A stretch of 11,661 bases of DNA from Candidatus Altarchaeales archaeon (GTDB lineage Archaea > Altiarchaeota > Altiarchaeia > IMC4 > QMZM01): positions 1 to 11,661 of the forward strand of contig QMZJ01000026.1 in the NCBI GenBank assembly GCA_003663115.1. Direction: 5' to 3'. Below, one piece after another: positions 5,277 through 11,661 of this stretch (its first letter is position 1; each line of letters starts with the position of its first letter). The notes under the pieces were generated by a model. The model did not search any database and had not been told where the DNA came from. It saw nothing but the letters and a program-made list of their open reading frames with translations. A program made the position numbers and the translations under genes.

Positions 5277-5280
5277 AGTG
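5268..5280 (+). repeat. Upstream copy of a 13-bp repeat shared with the mptA start
   Basis: GTGAGATAGAGTG here spans the end of queE; the same 13 bases are at 5433-5445 and contain the mptA GTG start. With a one-base gap the similarity continues as GAC-x-AGAAA-x-C (5283-5293 against 5448-5457), so about 25 bp of the mptA beginning appears to be copied here. Confidence 0.8.
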
Positions 5281-5291
5281 ATGACTAGAAA

Positions 5292-5314
5292 GCAACCCTT
5301 TAGAAAAGGGTTGC
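5292..5314. repeat. Perfect 10-bp hairpin, second copy of the repeated hairpin
   Basis: GCAACCCTTT, loop AGA, AAAGGGTTGC. It is the intact version of the imperfect hairpin next to the tRNA at 3035-3059. Confidence 0.9.
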
Positions 5315-5315
5315 A

Positions 5316-5365
5316 TGTGGCCGACTAAAGTCGGACACACTCAAGACCAAAGGTCTTGCGTGTCC
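5316..5365. repeat. Two overlapping, mutually exclusive hairpins
   Basis: Hairpin A: TGTG-G-CCGAC, loop TAAA, GTCGG-A-CACA (5316-5339). Hairpin B: GGACAC, then CAAGACC, loop AAA, GGTCTTG, then GTGTCC (5333-5365), stems of 6 and 7 pairs with a small internal loop. The segment GGACACA (5333-5339) is needed by both, so only one full form can exist at a time. This lies in the leader before mptA. Confidence 0.75.
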
Positions 5366-5404
5366 CAAAGAATATTTATCATTACATCAGGAGGATTAGA
5401 TTTG

Positions 5405-5427
5405 ATCAAACTTTTTTAAAGTTTGAT
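5405..5427. repeat. Perfect 10-bp hairpin upstream of mptA
   Basis: ATCAAACTTT, loop TTT, AAAGTTTGAT, ending 15 bp before the mptA start. The first half also contains the palindrome TTTGATCAAA (5401-5410). AGGAGG at 5389-5394 lies before it, but the reading frame that would use it (TTG at 5402) stops after five codons. The role is unknown; it could be an operator or a terminator-like stem. Confidence 0.75.
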
Positions 5428-5442
5428 GCGGAGTGAGATAGA

Positions 5443-6228
5443 GTGCAGGACAAGAAACCAGAGATCATGGAAAGCCTGGAGAGGGTTGGCGTGACGGGGC
5501 TTAAGACCATTGTAATGACAAACTGGAAGAACAGAAAGTATAACTTCGTGCCCGAGATAGAGCTAACCATGGATCTCGAGAGGGAGAAGAAGGGGATCCA
5601 TATGAGCCGCCTCGTCGAGTCCATCACGGAGTGCATCGAGAGAGAGGTGGAGATCCGGCGCGGTTCACTCGAGGAGGTCGAAAGGAATATACTCGAGAAA
5701 TTAAAGGAGAGGCACCCCTTCAACCACGCGGAGATCACGATGGAGACAGACCTGGTTATTCCCCGGAAGACGCCGGTTACGGGAAAGACTACGATGGAGA
5801 CATACAGTGTTGCAGTAAAGCTATCTTCAGATAAAGGAGGCTACACCAAGCTTCTTAGTGTAGAGGTTACGGGGAATACTGTATGCCCGCACGCCATGAA
5901 TAAGTGCAACGGCAGGACGCATATACAAAGGGCCACGGGGATACTGGAGATAGAAACGAGTTATGAGAATAGGATAGATCTCGAGGATATGATTGATTGC
6001 GTGGAGGACGCCTTTCCGTCAAGGGTCTATACCATCCTGAAGACCGAGGACGAGAAACGGGTCGTCAAGGAGATGTACGATAATCCAAAATTCGTCGAGG
6101 ACGTTACTAGAGGGATACTCAGAAACGCAAAAAAAAGATTCAAGAACTGCAGAATCAGGGCAAGGACGGTCTCGGAGGAATCGATCCACAGACACGATGT
6201 CATTGCAGAAGGTTCCTGTATGAGTTAA
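5443..6228 (+). CDS. mptA: GTP cyclohydrolase MptA (FolE2-like)
   Basis: 261 aa, in the normal range for archaeal MptA. The enzyme opens GTP to give 7,8-dihydro-D-neopterin 2',3'-cyclic phosphate, the first pterin step for methanopterin; MptA is also needed for archaeosine in Haloferax, which explains its place beside queD-queC-queE. Seen: SLERVGVTGLK (11-21), where the conserved region starts; ERHPFNHAEITMETD (89-103); the metal-binding segment with C148, P149, H150, C155 and H160-x-Q-R (HIQR); and the C-terminal HRHDV (249-253). GTG at 5443 is taken as start because an in-frame TGA lies 7 nt upstream and the first ATG (5467) falls just at the conserved region. It is separated from queE by 166 bp of hairpins; in an earlier state the two genes were probably adjacent. 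Confidence 0.93.
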   Translation: MQDKKPEIMESLERVGVTGLKTIVMTNWKNRKYNFVPEIELTMDLEREKKGIHMSRLVESITECIEREVEIRRGSLEEVERNILEKLKERHPFNHAEITMETDLVIPRKTPVTGKTTMETYSVAVKLSSDKGGYTKLLSVEVTGNTVCPHAMNKCNGRTHIQRATGILEIETSYENRIDLEDMIDCVEDAFPSRVYTILKTEDEKRVVKEMYDNPKFVEDVTRGILRNAKKRFKNCRIRARTVSEESIHRHDVIAEGSCMS

Positions 6229-6230
6229 CT

Positions 6231-6237
6231 TTTAATC
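6231..6237 (+). promoter_or_regulatory. TATA-like box for ADH synthase
   Basis: TTTTAAT directly after the mptA stop is centred about 27 nt before the ATG at 6261, and no Shine-Dalgarno is present, so a leaderless transcript is plausible. Confidence 0.4.
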
Positions 6238-6260
6238 GTAGAATCCAATTTATTGATGGG

Positions 6261-7019
6261 ATGATAGGTAAAAAAATTCGCATGGAGAGGATTATCAATA
6301 GAAAGTCGAAGAAGACTGTAATCGTCCCGATGGATCATGGGGTATCGGTTGGACCCATTCCCGGCTTGGAGGATATGGTCAAAACTATAAGTGACGTGGC
6401 GGAGGGGGGAGCGGATGCCGTTTTGATACACAAGGGTATCGTTGGGGTTGGTCACCGGGGATATGGGAGAGATATAGGTTTGATTATCCATCTATCCGGT
6501 GGGACCATACTGGCCCCGGATCCAAATGCCAAGGTACAGGTAACCACGGTAAAAGAGGCGATAAGGCTCGGGGCGGATGCCGTCTCGGTTCACGTTAATG
6601 TCGGGGCAGGGAATGAATCCGAGATGTTACACAACCTGGGGATGATCGCGGAGGAGTGCAACGAGTATGGAATGCCCCTCTTGGCTATGATGTACGCGAG
6701 GGGCGCGAAGGTGGAAAAGGAGAGTGATGTGAGATATATAAAGCACGTTGCCAGACTCGGTGCAGAGTTGGGGGCAGACATAATTAAGACAGTATATACG
6801 GGAGATAAGAAGAGCTTTAAAGAGGTTATCGATGGGTGTCCCGTCCCGGTTGTAATTGCGGGGGGACCAAAGATAGAGAGCGAAGATGATCTCTTAAAGA
6901 TGATAGAGGATGCCATGGATTGTGGGGCGATGGGCGTTTCTATTGGCAGGAATATATTTCAAGCGGAGGACAGGGTTGCGATAACTAGAAAAATCTGTAA
7001 AATTGTACACGGGGAATAG
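6261..7019 (+). CDS. 2-amino-3,7-dideoxy-D-threo-hept-6-ulosonate synthase (ADH synthase)
   Basis: 252-aa class I aldolase of the DhnA family, similar to Methanocaldococcus MJ0400, which opens the archaeal shikimate pathway by joining 6-deoxy-5-ketofructose phosphate and aspartate semialdehyde; the product goes to dehydroquinate and aromatic amino acids. Seen: VPMDHGVSVGP with D25 and H26; a beta/alpha barrel repeat pattern; RLGADAVSVHVNVG (102-115); MMYARG with Y145; Schiff-base lysine K176 in GADIIKTVYTGD; and phosphate-binding AGGPK (200-204) and GVSIGRNIF. The partner enzyme (dehydroquinate synthase II) is not in the window. The close relative, archaeal fructose-bisphosphate aldolase, cannot be excluded by motifs alone, but the MERI/NRKSKKTVIVPMDHG start is more like ADH synthase. 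Confidence 0.85.
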   Translation: MIGKKIRMERIINRKSKKTVIVPMDHGVSVGPIPGLEDMVKTISDVAEGGADAVLIHKGIVGVGHRGYGRDIGLIIHLSGGTILAPDPNAKVQVTTVKEAIRLGADAVSVHVNVGAGNESEMLHNLGMIAEECNEYGMPLLAMMYARGAKVEKESDVRYIKHVARLGAELGADIIKTVYTGDKKSFKEVIDGCPVPVVIAGGPKIESEDDLLKMIEDAMDCGAMGVSIGRNIFQAEDRVAITRKICKIVHGE

Positions 7020-7051
7020 ATTGCTAATTATAGAATTCTCAAGGTGGGGGG

Positions 7052-7077
7052 TTTCTTCTTCGTTGTTTCTCTCTTAT
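7052..7077 (+). terminator. T-rich tract after ADH synthase
   Basis: A pyrimidine-rich run (TTTCTTCTTCG, then TTGTTTCTCTCTTATT) follows a G-run 33 bp after the stop. Archaeal termination at U-rich tracts makes this a candidate terminator between ADH synthase and the CBS gene. Confidence 0.35.
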
Positions 7078-7087
7078 TGCCCGGGAT

Positions 7088-7110
7088 AGATTTAAATCTA
7101 ATGGAGGTGA
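7088..7110 (+). promoter_or_regulatory. Palindrome plus strong Shine-Dalgarno before the CBS gene
   Basis: AGATTTAAATCT (7088-7099) is a perfect 12-bp palindrome, followed at 7103-7110 by GGAGGTGA, a full match to the 3' end of archaeal 16S rRNA, 3 nt before the ATG. Unlike its neighbours this gene is therefore read from a leadered transcript. The palindrome may be an operator. Confidence 0.6.
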
Positions 7111-7113
7111 AAA

Positions 7114-8019
7114 ATGCCCATTGGAAAGTCCGATATAGGGAAATCCATGGATAGGGGTCCAAAGGAGTTTAAAACGCACATGGTAGATAAAGAGGGTAAT
7201 GTTATGCTTATTGCAGAGAAAAATGTGATTACTACCCATCCCCTAAATTCGATAAAGAACGTTGCGAGGTTGATGAAGGAGCATGATTTCAGGAGAATTC
7301 CGGTAACCGATGCTGGGACTAATAGGCTTGAGGGTATGGCTGTCGCGATCGACATACTCGATTTTCTTGGGGGTGGAGAGAAGTATAACATAATCCTGGA
7401 AGATTATAATGGAAATTTTCTATCCGCCATAAACTGTCCCATAAACAAAATAATGAATCCAGACCATCCCTTTTTGGATAGGAGGACATCAATTGACGAC
7501 GTGGTAGACATAATGATGGAGAAAAGAACGTCCGCCATTCCGATCGTTGAGGACCCCGAGGTAAAGGAGGTCATTGCGATAGTTACGGAGAGGGATGTTC
7601 TTCCACTGGCGGATGAATTCGGTGTTTCCATAAGGGATGCTATGAGGAAAAAATGCATCACCTCCAGTCCGGGAATGATGATCTCCGATGTCTCAAAGAT
7701 AATGGTGAGAAATAGATTGAGAAGGCTCCCCGTGATCTTGGAAGACGAATTAAAGGGGATCGTGACCGTCTTTGATGTATTGAAATTTCTGGGTTACGGA
7801 GAATTCAAGGGAATTAATGCAGAAGAAGTGCTCAGTAATACAAGGGTTGAGGAGATAATGGAGAAGAGGGTAATCAGTGTGGATCCGGACCAGGACCTGG
7901 CATTAATTCCAAAATTGGTGAAAGAAACAAATATAGGCGGCTTCCCGGTTGTTGAAGACGGCAAGATATTGGGCATAATAACAACAAGTGATGTAATTAG
8001 GAAGGTTTATAAGGAATGA
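7114..8019 (+). CDS. Protein with four CBS domains
   Basis: 301 aa, made of a short N-terminal stretch (1-35) and four CBS modules. CBS1 is about 36-90 (VITTHPLNSIKNVARLMKEHDFRRIPVTD, ending MAVAIDILDFLG); CBS2 about 108-167 (IMNPDHPFLDRRTSI, SAIPIVED, IAIVTERDVLP); CBS3 about 170-228 (AMRKKCITSSPGMMISDV, RRLPVI, GIVTVFDVLKFLG); CBS4 about 245-300 (IMEKRVISVDPDQD, GGFPVVEDGKILGIITTSDVI). CBS pairs bind adenine nucleotides such as AMP, ATP or SAM and sense energy state. No catalytic, transport or DNA-binding domain is attached, so this is a stand-alone sensor or partner protein whose target cannot be inferred. The start is set by the strong Shine-Dalgarno. Confidence 0.88.
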   Translation: MPIGKSDIGKSMDRGPKEFKTHMVDKEGNVMLIAEKNVITTHPLNSIKNVARLMKEHDFRRIPVTDAGTNRLEGMAVAIDILDFLGGGEKYNIILEDYNGNFLSAINCPINKIMNPDHPFLDRRTSIDDVVDIMMEKRTSAIPIVEDPEVKEVIAIVTERDVLPLADEFGVSIRDAMRKKCITSSPGMMISDVSKIMVRNRLRRLPVILEDELKGIVTVFDVLKFLGYGEFKGINAEEVLSNTRVEEIMEKRVISVDPDQDLALIPKLVKETNIGGFPVVEDGKILGIITTSDVIRKVYKE

Positions 8020-8048
8020 AAGAATCTTGATTTTTAAAGAACAAAAAG

Positions 8049-8058
8049 AAAATATTAA
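8049..8058 (+). promoter_or_regulatory. TATA-like box for rpoH-rpoB
   Basis: AAAATATTAA region centred about 26 nt before the rpoH ATG with no ribosome site between, pointing to a leaderless transcript for the RNA polymerase operon. Confidence 0.5.
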
Positions 8059-8078
8059 GTTACCACTTTCTCTGGGGT

Positions 8079-8309
8079 ATGTATAAATTGGAGAACATAC
8101 TCGTCCCTAAACACGAGGTTTTGAGTGATAAAGAGGCTGAAAGATTATTAGAACTTTATAACGTCACTCGTGATAAACTGCCAAAGATCAGAAAGGACGA
8201 TCCCGCACTGAAGGGACTGGGCGCAAAGGTTGGGGATATAATAAAGATAACGAGGAAAAGCCCATCTGCCGGGACCGCTTTTTATTACAGGGTTGTGATT
8301 GAAGGGTGA
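8079..8309 (+). CDS. rpoH: DNA-directed RNA polymerase subunit H (Rpo5)
   Basis: 76 aa, the usual size for archaeal subunit H, equivalent to the C-terminal domain of eukaryotic RPB5. Seen: NILVPKHEVLSDKEAERLLELYNV (6-29), LPKIRKDDPALKGLGAKVGDIIKITRKSPSAG, and the ending YYRVVIEG; these are the conserved signatures of the family. It forms part of the polymerase jaw. It comes directly before rpoB, the standard archaeal order (rpoH-rpoB-rpoA), and its TGA overlaps the rpoB GTG (GTGA, 8306-8309). Confidence 0.96.
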   Translation: MYKLENILVPKHEVLSDKEAERLLELYNVTRDKLPKIRKDDPALKGLGAKVGDIIKITRKSPSAGTAFYYRVVIEG

Positions 8310-11300
8310 TATATTTGATTAGAGTAAGCGATTTTATAAAAACAGAGGATTTGATAAATTTCCAGATAGAATCCTTCAACTGGTTGTTGGAGAAGGGCCT
8401 ACAAGAGGTAATTGATGAAAAGGGTGAAATAGAGGTAGATATCGAGAATTACACCCTGGAGTTGGGAAGGGTCAGGGTTGATAGGCCCGTAGTGAATGAG
8501 TCGGGTCAGGGCCCAGAGACCCGATACCCCTTTGAATGTTCTCTGAGGAATCTGACCTATTCTGCCCCAATTATCCTAGAATTTATCGAAAACGGCGTTC
8601 CGGTTGAGGTGGAGATCGGTCACCTCCCGATAATGCTGAGGTCCAAGGCCTGTCTTCTCTATGGTCTGAGTGATGAGGAATTAATTAGGCATAATGAAGA
8701 CCCAATGGATCTGGGCGGTTATTTTATAATAAATGGTACCGAGAGGTCCCTGATAATTGTCGAGGATCTGGCCCCAAATAAGATCATCACGACGCGTGAG
8801 GATGTTGCCGGTAAAGACGTAATAATCGCCAAGGTCTTTTCCGTAAGACAGGGATTTAGATCGAGGGTTACAGTAGAAAGGGAGGAGGGAGGAAGTACTG
8901 GGACCCTGTTTGTTACCTTTCCGGGAATCCCGAAGAGGATTTCTTTAACTATCCTTATGAAGGCACTTGGTCTCAGTGATGAGGAGATTCTTGAGTTGTT
9001 TGATGATGAGGAATCTAGGCTGGAGATTCTTTTGAATCTGGAATTAAGGAATATGAGTCAGGAAGAGGCCTTTGAGTATCTGGGCAAGAGAGCCGGAGCG
9101 GGACACGCCAAACAGTACCAGGCTACGAGGGCCAATCAGGTAATAAACAATTTCCTTTTACCCCACATAGGTAATACGGAAAAAGATAGAAAGGCTAAAG
9201 GAATATATTTGGGAATTATGGCCAGAAAGGCTCTCGAGTTGGCTTTCGGTAAGAGAGAGGAGGATGATAAGGATCACTACTCAAATAAAAGACTAAGACT
9301 GGCTGGTGATTTGATGCAGGAGTTATTCAGGGTCAGTTTTAACAAGATTGCAAGGGATATAAAATACCAACTGGAAAAACAACACGCGAGACACAGACAG
9401 GTTAATATAAGAACGGCCGTTAGAAGTAACAATTTAACGGAGAGTATATGCTATGCCCTAGCGACCGGAAACTGGACAGGGGGGAGAAGCGGCGTGAGTC
9501 AGGTTCTAGATAGAACCAATTACATTAGCTCAATCGCTCACAGGAGAAGGGTCTCCTCTCTTTTGAGTAGAAGCCATCCCCACTTTGAGGCTAGAGACCT
9601 TCATGCAACACAATGGGGGAGGATATGTCCAAACGAAACGCCAGAGGGACAGAACTGTGGTCTGGTCAAGAATCTGGCAATTGGGGCCTATATATCCACA
9701 GATACAGATGAGGCGCCAATTGAAAAATACCTGCATGAATTTGGCGTTTCGGATAGGCATACCAGTCAAAAAGACGTTTATGTAAATCTAAACGGCAGAT
9801 TGATCGGTAGACACTCCAAACCAGAACTTCTGGTTCAGAGATTACGAAGGTTGAGGAGGGAAGGCCATATACACATGTCCGTCTCCATAAGTTACAGGGA
9901 AGAGAACAACGAGATTCAGATCTATACCGATAAGGGCAGGGTTCTGAGACCCTTGATCATCGTTGAAAATGGAAGAGCAAAATTGACAGATAAACATGTG
10001 AAGGATCTAAGGGAAGGCAGAATTACATGGAATGAACTAATTAAATCTGGGATTATTGAATATATTGATGCAGAGGAAGAAGAAAATGCATTTGTTGCAA
10101 TAGATATTGACGAGATAAAACCAGAGCATACTCATCTGGAGGTTTCGCCCGCACTCATCCTTGGTGTCTCTGCCAGTTTCGCCCCGTACCCCGAGCATAA
10201 TTCCTCCCCGAGAGTAACCATGGCCGCTTCCATGGCAAAACAATCCCTGGGTTTGTATGCCTCTAATTATAATGTTAGGTTTGACAGCAGGGCCAATATA
10301 TTACACTATCCACAAACGCCCTTGGTAAAGACGGACATTACGGACAGCCTGGATTATGCAAAGAGACCCGCGGGACAGAACTTTATTGCCGCTATAATGA
10401 GTTATGAAGGTTACAACATGGAGGATGCTGTTATTCTGAATGAGGGCTCGGTTGAACGAGGTCTAGCCAGATCAACGTTCTACAGAACATACACTACAGA
10501 GGAAAGAGATTACCCCTCTGGACAGCGCGATAGATTTGAAAAGCCAGATGAAAAGGTAGAAGGCTATCAATCCGAGGAAACCTATGCAAAGCTTGGAGAC
10601 GATGGTCTAATCTTGCCTGAAACTGATGTCGATACCGATGATGTCTTGGTTGGGAAGACATCCCCACCCAGATTTTTAGAGGAAATAGGACCCTATGGGA
10701 TAGTGGAGGAGAAGAGAAGGGAGAATTCCACCACCGTCAGGCATATGGAATCCGGAACTGTGGATTGTGTTGTATTAACGGAGACTCTGGAAAAGAACAA
10801 ATTGGTTAAGGTGAAGGTCAGAAGTCAAAGAATTCCGGAGATGGGTGATAAGTTTTCGTCCAGACATGGACAAAAGGGGGTTGTCGGTCTTATGGTTCCT
10901 CACGAGGATATGCCATTCACAAAGGACGGGATCGTCCCAGACATTATAATAAATCCCCATGCAATCCCATCGAGAATGACAATAGGCCATCTATTGGAGA
11001 TGATCGGCGGTAAAGTAGCATCATTGACGGGAAGATTCACCAATGGTACGGCCTTTGAAAACGATAGAGAGGAGTGCCTACGCAAGACCCTTGAGGAATA
11101 TGGTTTTAAGAATACTGGGAAGGAGGTTATGTACGATGGTGTCAGTGGAAAGAAATTTTATAGCGAGATCTTTATCGGTGTGATTTATTATCAGAAATTG
11201 CATCACATGGTAGCTAATAAGATTCACGCAAGGAGTCGCGGCCCCGTACAGATGCTCACGAGACAGCCAACCGAGGGACGGGCGAGGGAAGGCGGCCTAA

Positions 11301-11578
11301 GGTTCGGTGAGATGGAGAGAGACTGCTTAATAGCTCATGGAGCCTCGATGATGCTCAAGGACAGGCTTCTGGACGAATCGGATAAGATTGTTGTTCCCGT
11401 GTGCGCAAAGTGTGGCTTGGTCGCAGTAAAGGACTTGGAGGGGGGACAGGCATACTGCCCGATCTGCGGCGAGGTAGAAACCCACCAGGTTGAGATGGCA
11501 TATGCGTTCAAGCTATTATTGAACGAATTAATGGGTATGTGCATATATCCGAAACTAAGGTTGGGCGATAAGGCTTAG
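8306..11578 (+). CDS. rpoB: DNA-directed RNA polymerase subunit B (fused B''-B', Rpo2)
   Basis: 1090 aa, one continuous chain; Methanocaldococcus has two chains of 494 and 605 aa, together about the same length. Seen: the B'' half with LPIMLRSKACLLYG and GGYFIINGTERSLI; the conserved LHATQWGRICPNETPEGQNCGLVKNLA near 431-460; GYNMEDAVILN (702-712) with the acidic pair E706-D707 near the active site; GDKFSSRHGQKG (847-858) with K849 and K857 near the nascent RNA; QPTEGRAREGGLRFGEMERDCLIAHGA; and the C-terminal zinc site C1033, C1036, C1051, C1054. GTG at 8306 overlaps the rpoH stop; the alternative TTG at 8315 has GGTGAT 4 nt before it and would remove three residues. The last coding bases (11539-11558) are repeated downstream. 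Confidence 0.96.
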   Translation: MIYLIRVSDFIKTEDLINFQIESFNWLLEKGLQEVIDEKGEIEVDIENYTLELGRVRVDRPVVNESGQGPETRYPFECSLRNLTYSAPIILEFIENGVPVEVEIGHLPIMLRSKACLLYGLSDEELIRHNEDPMDLGGYFIINGTERSLIIVEDLAPNKIITTREDVAGKDVIIAKVFSVRQGFRSRVTVEREEGGSTGTLFVTFPGIPKRISLTILMKALGLSDEEILELFDDEESRLEILLNLELRNMSQEEAFEYLGKRAGAGHAKQYQATRANQVINNFLLPHIGNTEKDRKAKGIYLGIMARKALELAFGKREEDDKDHYSNKRLRLAGDLMQELFRVSFNKIARDIKYQLEKQHARHRQVNIRTAVRSNNLTESICYALATGNWTGGRSGVSQVLDRTNYISSIAHRRRVSSLLSRSHPHFEARDLHATQWGRICPNETPEGQNCGLVKNLAIGAYISTDTDEAPIEKYLHEFGVSDRHTSQKDVYVNLNGRLIGRHSKPELLVQRLRRLRREGHIHMSVSISYREENNEIQIYTDKGRVLRPLIIVENGRAKLTDKHVKDLREGRITWNELIKSGIIEYIDAEEEENAFVAIDIDEIKPEHTHLEVSPALILGVSASFAPYPEHNSSPRVTMAASMAKQSLGLYASNYNVRFDSRANILHYPQTPLVKTDITDSLDYAKRPAGQNFIAAIMSYEGYNMEDAVILNEGSVERGLARSTFYRTYTTEERDYPSGQRDRFEKPDEKVEGYQSEETYAKLGDDGLILPETDVDTDDVLVGKTSPPRFLEEIGPYGIVEEKRRENSTTVRHMESGTVDCVVLTETLEKNKLVKVKVRSQRIPEMGDKFSSRHGQKGVVGLMVPHEDMPFTKDGIVPDIIINPHAIPSRMTIGHLLEMIGGKVASLTGRFTNGTAFENDREECLRKTLEEYGFKNTGKEVMYDGVSGKKFYSEIFIGVIYYQKLHHMVANKIHARSRGPVQMLTRQPTEGRAREGGLRFGEMERDCLIAHGASMMLKDRLLDESDKIVVPVCAKCGLVAVKDLEGGQAYCPICGEVETHQVEMAYAFKLLLNELMGMCIYPKLRLGDKA
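11539..11558 (+). repeat. 20-bp direct repeat, copy inside the rpoB end
   Basis: GTGCATATATCCGAAACTAA codes for part of the rpoB C-terminus (MCIYPKL). The same 20 bases occur at 11642-11661, up to the window edge, so the true repeat may be longer. Confidence 0.95.
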
Positions 11579-11593
11579 ATTCAATAAAAATAA

Positions 11594-11618
11594 GTGTGGG
11601 TTTCGAAGAAACCCGCAC
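11594..11618. repeat. 11-bp hairpin after rpoB
   Basis: GTGTGGGTTTC, loop GAA, GAAACCCGCAC, with one T-G pair, 15 bp after the rpoB stop. No T-run follows, so it is not a typical terminator. Confidence 0.85.
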
Positions 11619-11642
11619 ATTAGTCGTCGGCTAATTCCGACG
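11619..11642. repeat. Second, two-state hairpin after rpoB
   Basis: Form A: CGTCGG (11625-11630), loop CTAATT, CCGACG (11637-11642). Form B: ATTAG (11619-11623) with CTAAT (11631-11635). They share sequence and cannot coexist, as with the overlapping pair before mptA. The hairpin arm runs directly into the second copy of the rpoB repeat. Confidence 0.65.
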
Positions 11643-11661
11643 TGCATATATCCGAAACTAA
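11642..11661 (+). repeat. 20-bp direct repeat, second copy of the rpoB end
   Basis: Identical to 11539-11558 and reaches the last base of the window. It lies outside the gene, 63 bp after its stop. It may continue as a longer copy of the rpoB tail beyond the window. Confidence 0.95.

Noticed and set aside
5389..5418. Start of mptA from the AGGAGG at 5389
   Set aside because: The frame from TTG at 5402 stops after five codons and is out of frame with mptA.
11594..11642. Simple intrinsic terminator for rpoB
   Set aside because: No T-run follows the hairpins, and archaeal termination relies on U-tracts. The adjoining copied rpoB bases suggest another origin.

Overview
The window is archaeal chromosomal DNA. 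Archaea-only or archaea-typical genes are present: ribosomal protein L40e, RNA polymerase subunits H and B, the archaeal GTP cyclohydrolase MptA, ADH synthase (archaeal aromatic pathway), and a tRNA whose introns have bulge-helix-bulge splice sites. Several genes have a TATA-like box about 26 nt before the start codon and no Shine-Dalgarno (leaderless transcripts). MptA points to a methanopterin-type or folate-using euryarchaeon (methanogen, methane/alkane oxidiser or Archaeoglobus-like). I cannot name the lineage from sequence alone. Carbamoyl-phosphate synthase is split, as in class I methanogens, while RpoB is one chain rather than the B''/B' pair of most methanogens, Archaeoglobus and haloarchaea.

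Layout. 1-166: no gene supported. 167-1516 (minus strand): ribosomal L40e, a membrane-anchored OB-fold protein, then a Cas4-like nuclease; the last two overlap in ATGA. 1572-2981: carB1, the first half of the carbamoyl-phosphate synthase large subunit, divergent from L40e. 2983-3243: initiator tRNA-Met(CAU), interrupted by two introns and preceded by a partial copy of its own 5' end and a hairpin. 3293-6228: a ribbon-helix-helix regulator, queD, queC, a small unknown ORF, queE and mptA, mostly linked by overlapping stop/start codons. This is a pathway from GTP to preQ0 (7-cyano-7-deazaguanine, the archaeosine precursor), with MptA supplying the pterin branch. 6261-7019: ADH synthase. 7114-8019: a four-CBS-domain protein. 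8079-11578: rpoH and a fused rpoB. 11579-11661: hairpins and a copy of the rpoB tail.

Two observations stand out. First, the initiator tRNA can only be assembled by removing two introns, at the non-canonical position 30/31 and at the canonical 37/38. Both have good BHB geometry, and the anticodon lies on a 7-nt mini-exon. Second, at three separate places (5' end of the tRNA, queE/mptA junction, end of rpoB) small hairpin-forming segments sit between two copies of 13-20 bp of the neighbouring gene. Two of the three share the same hairpin sequence. This looks like a family of short hairpin elements that insert at gene ends and duplicate the edge of the gene, leaving it intact. That interpretation is inference; the repeats and hairpins are read directly from the sequence.
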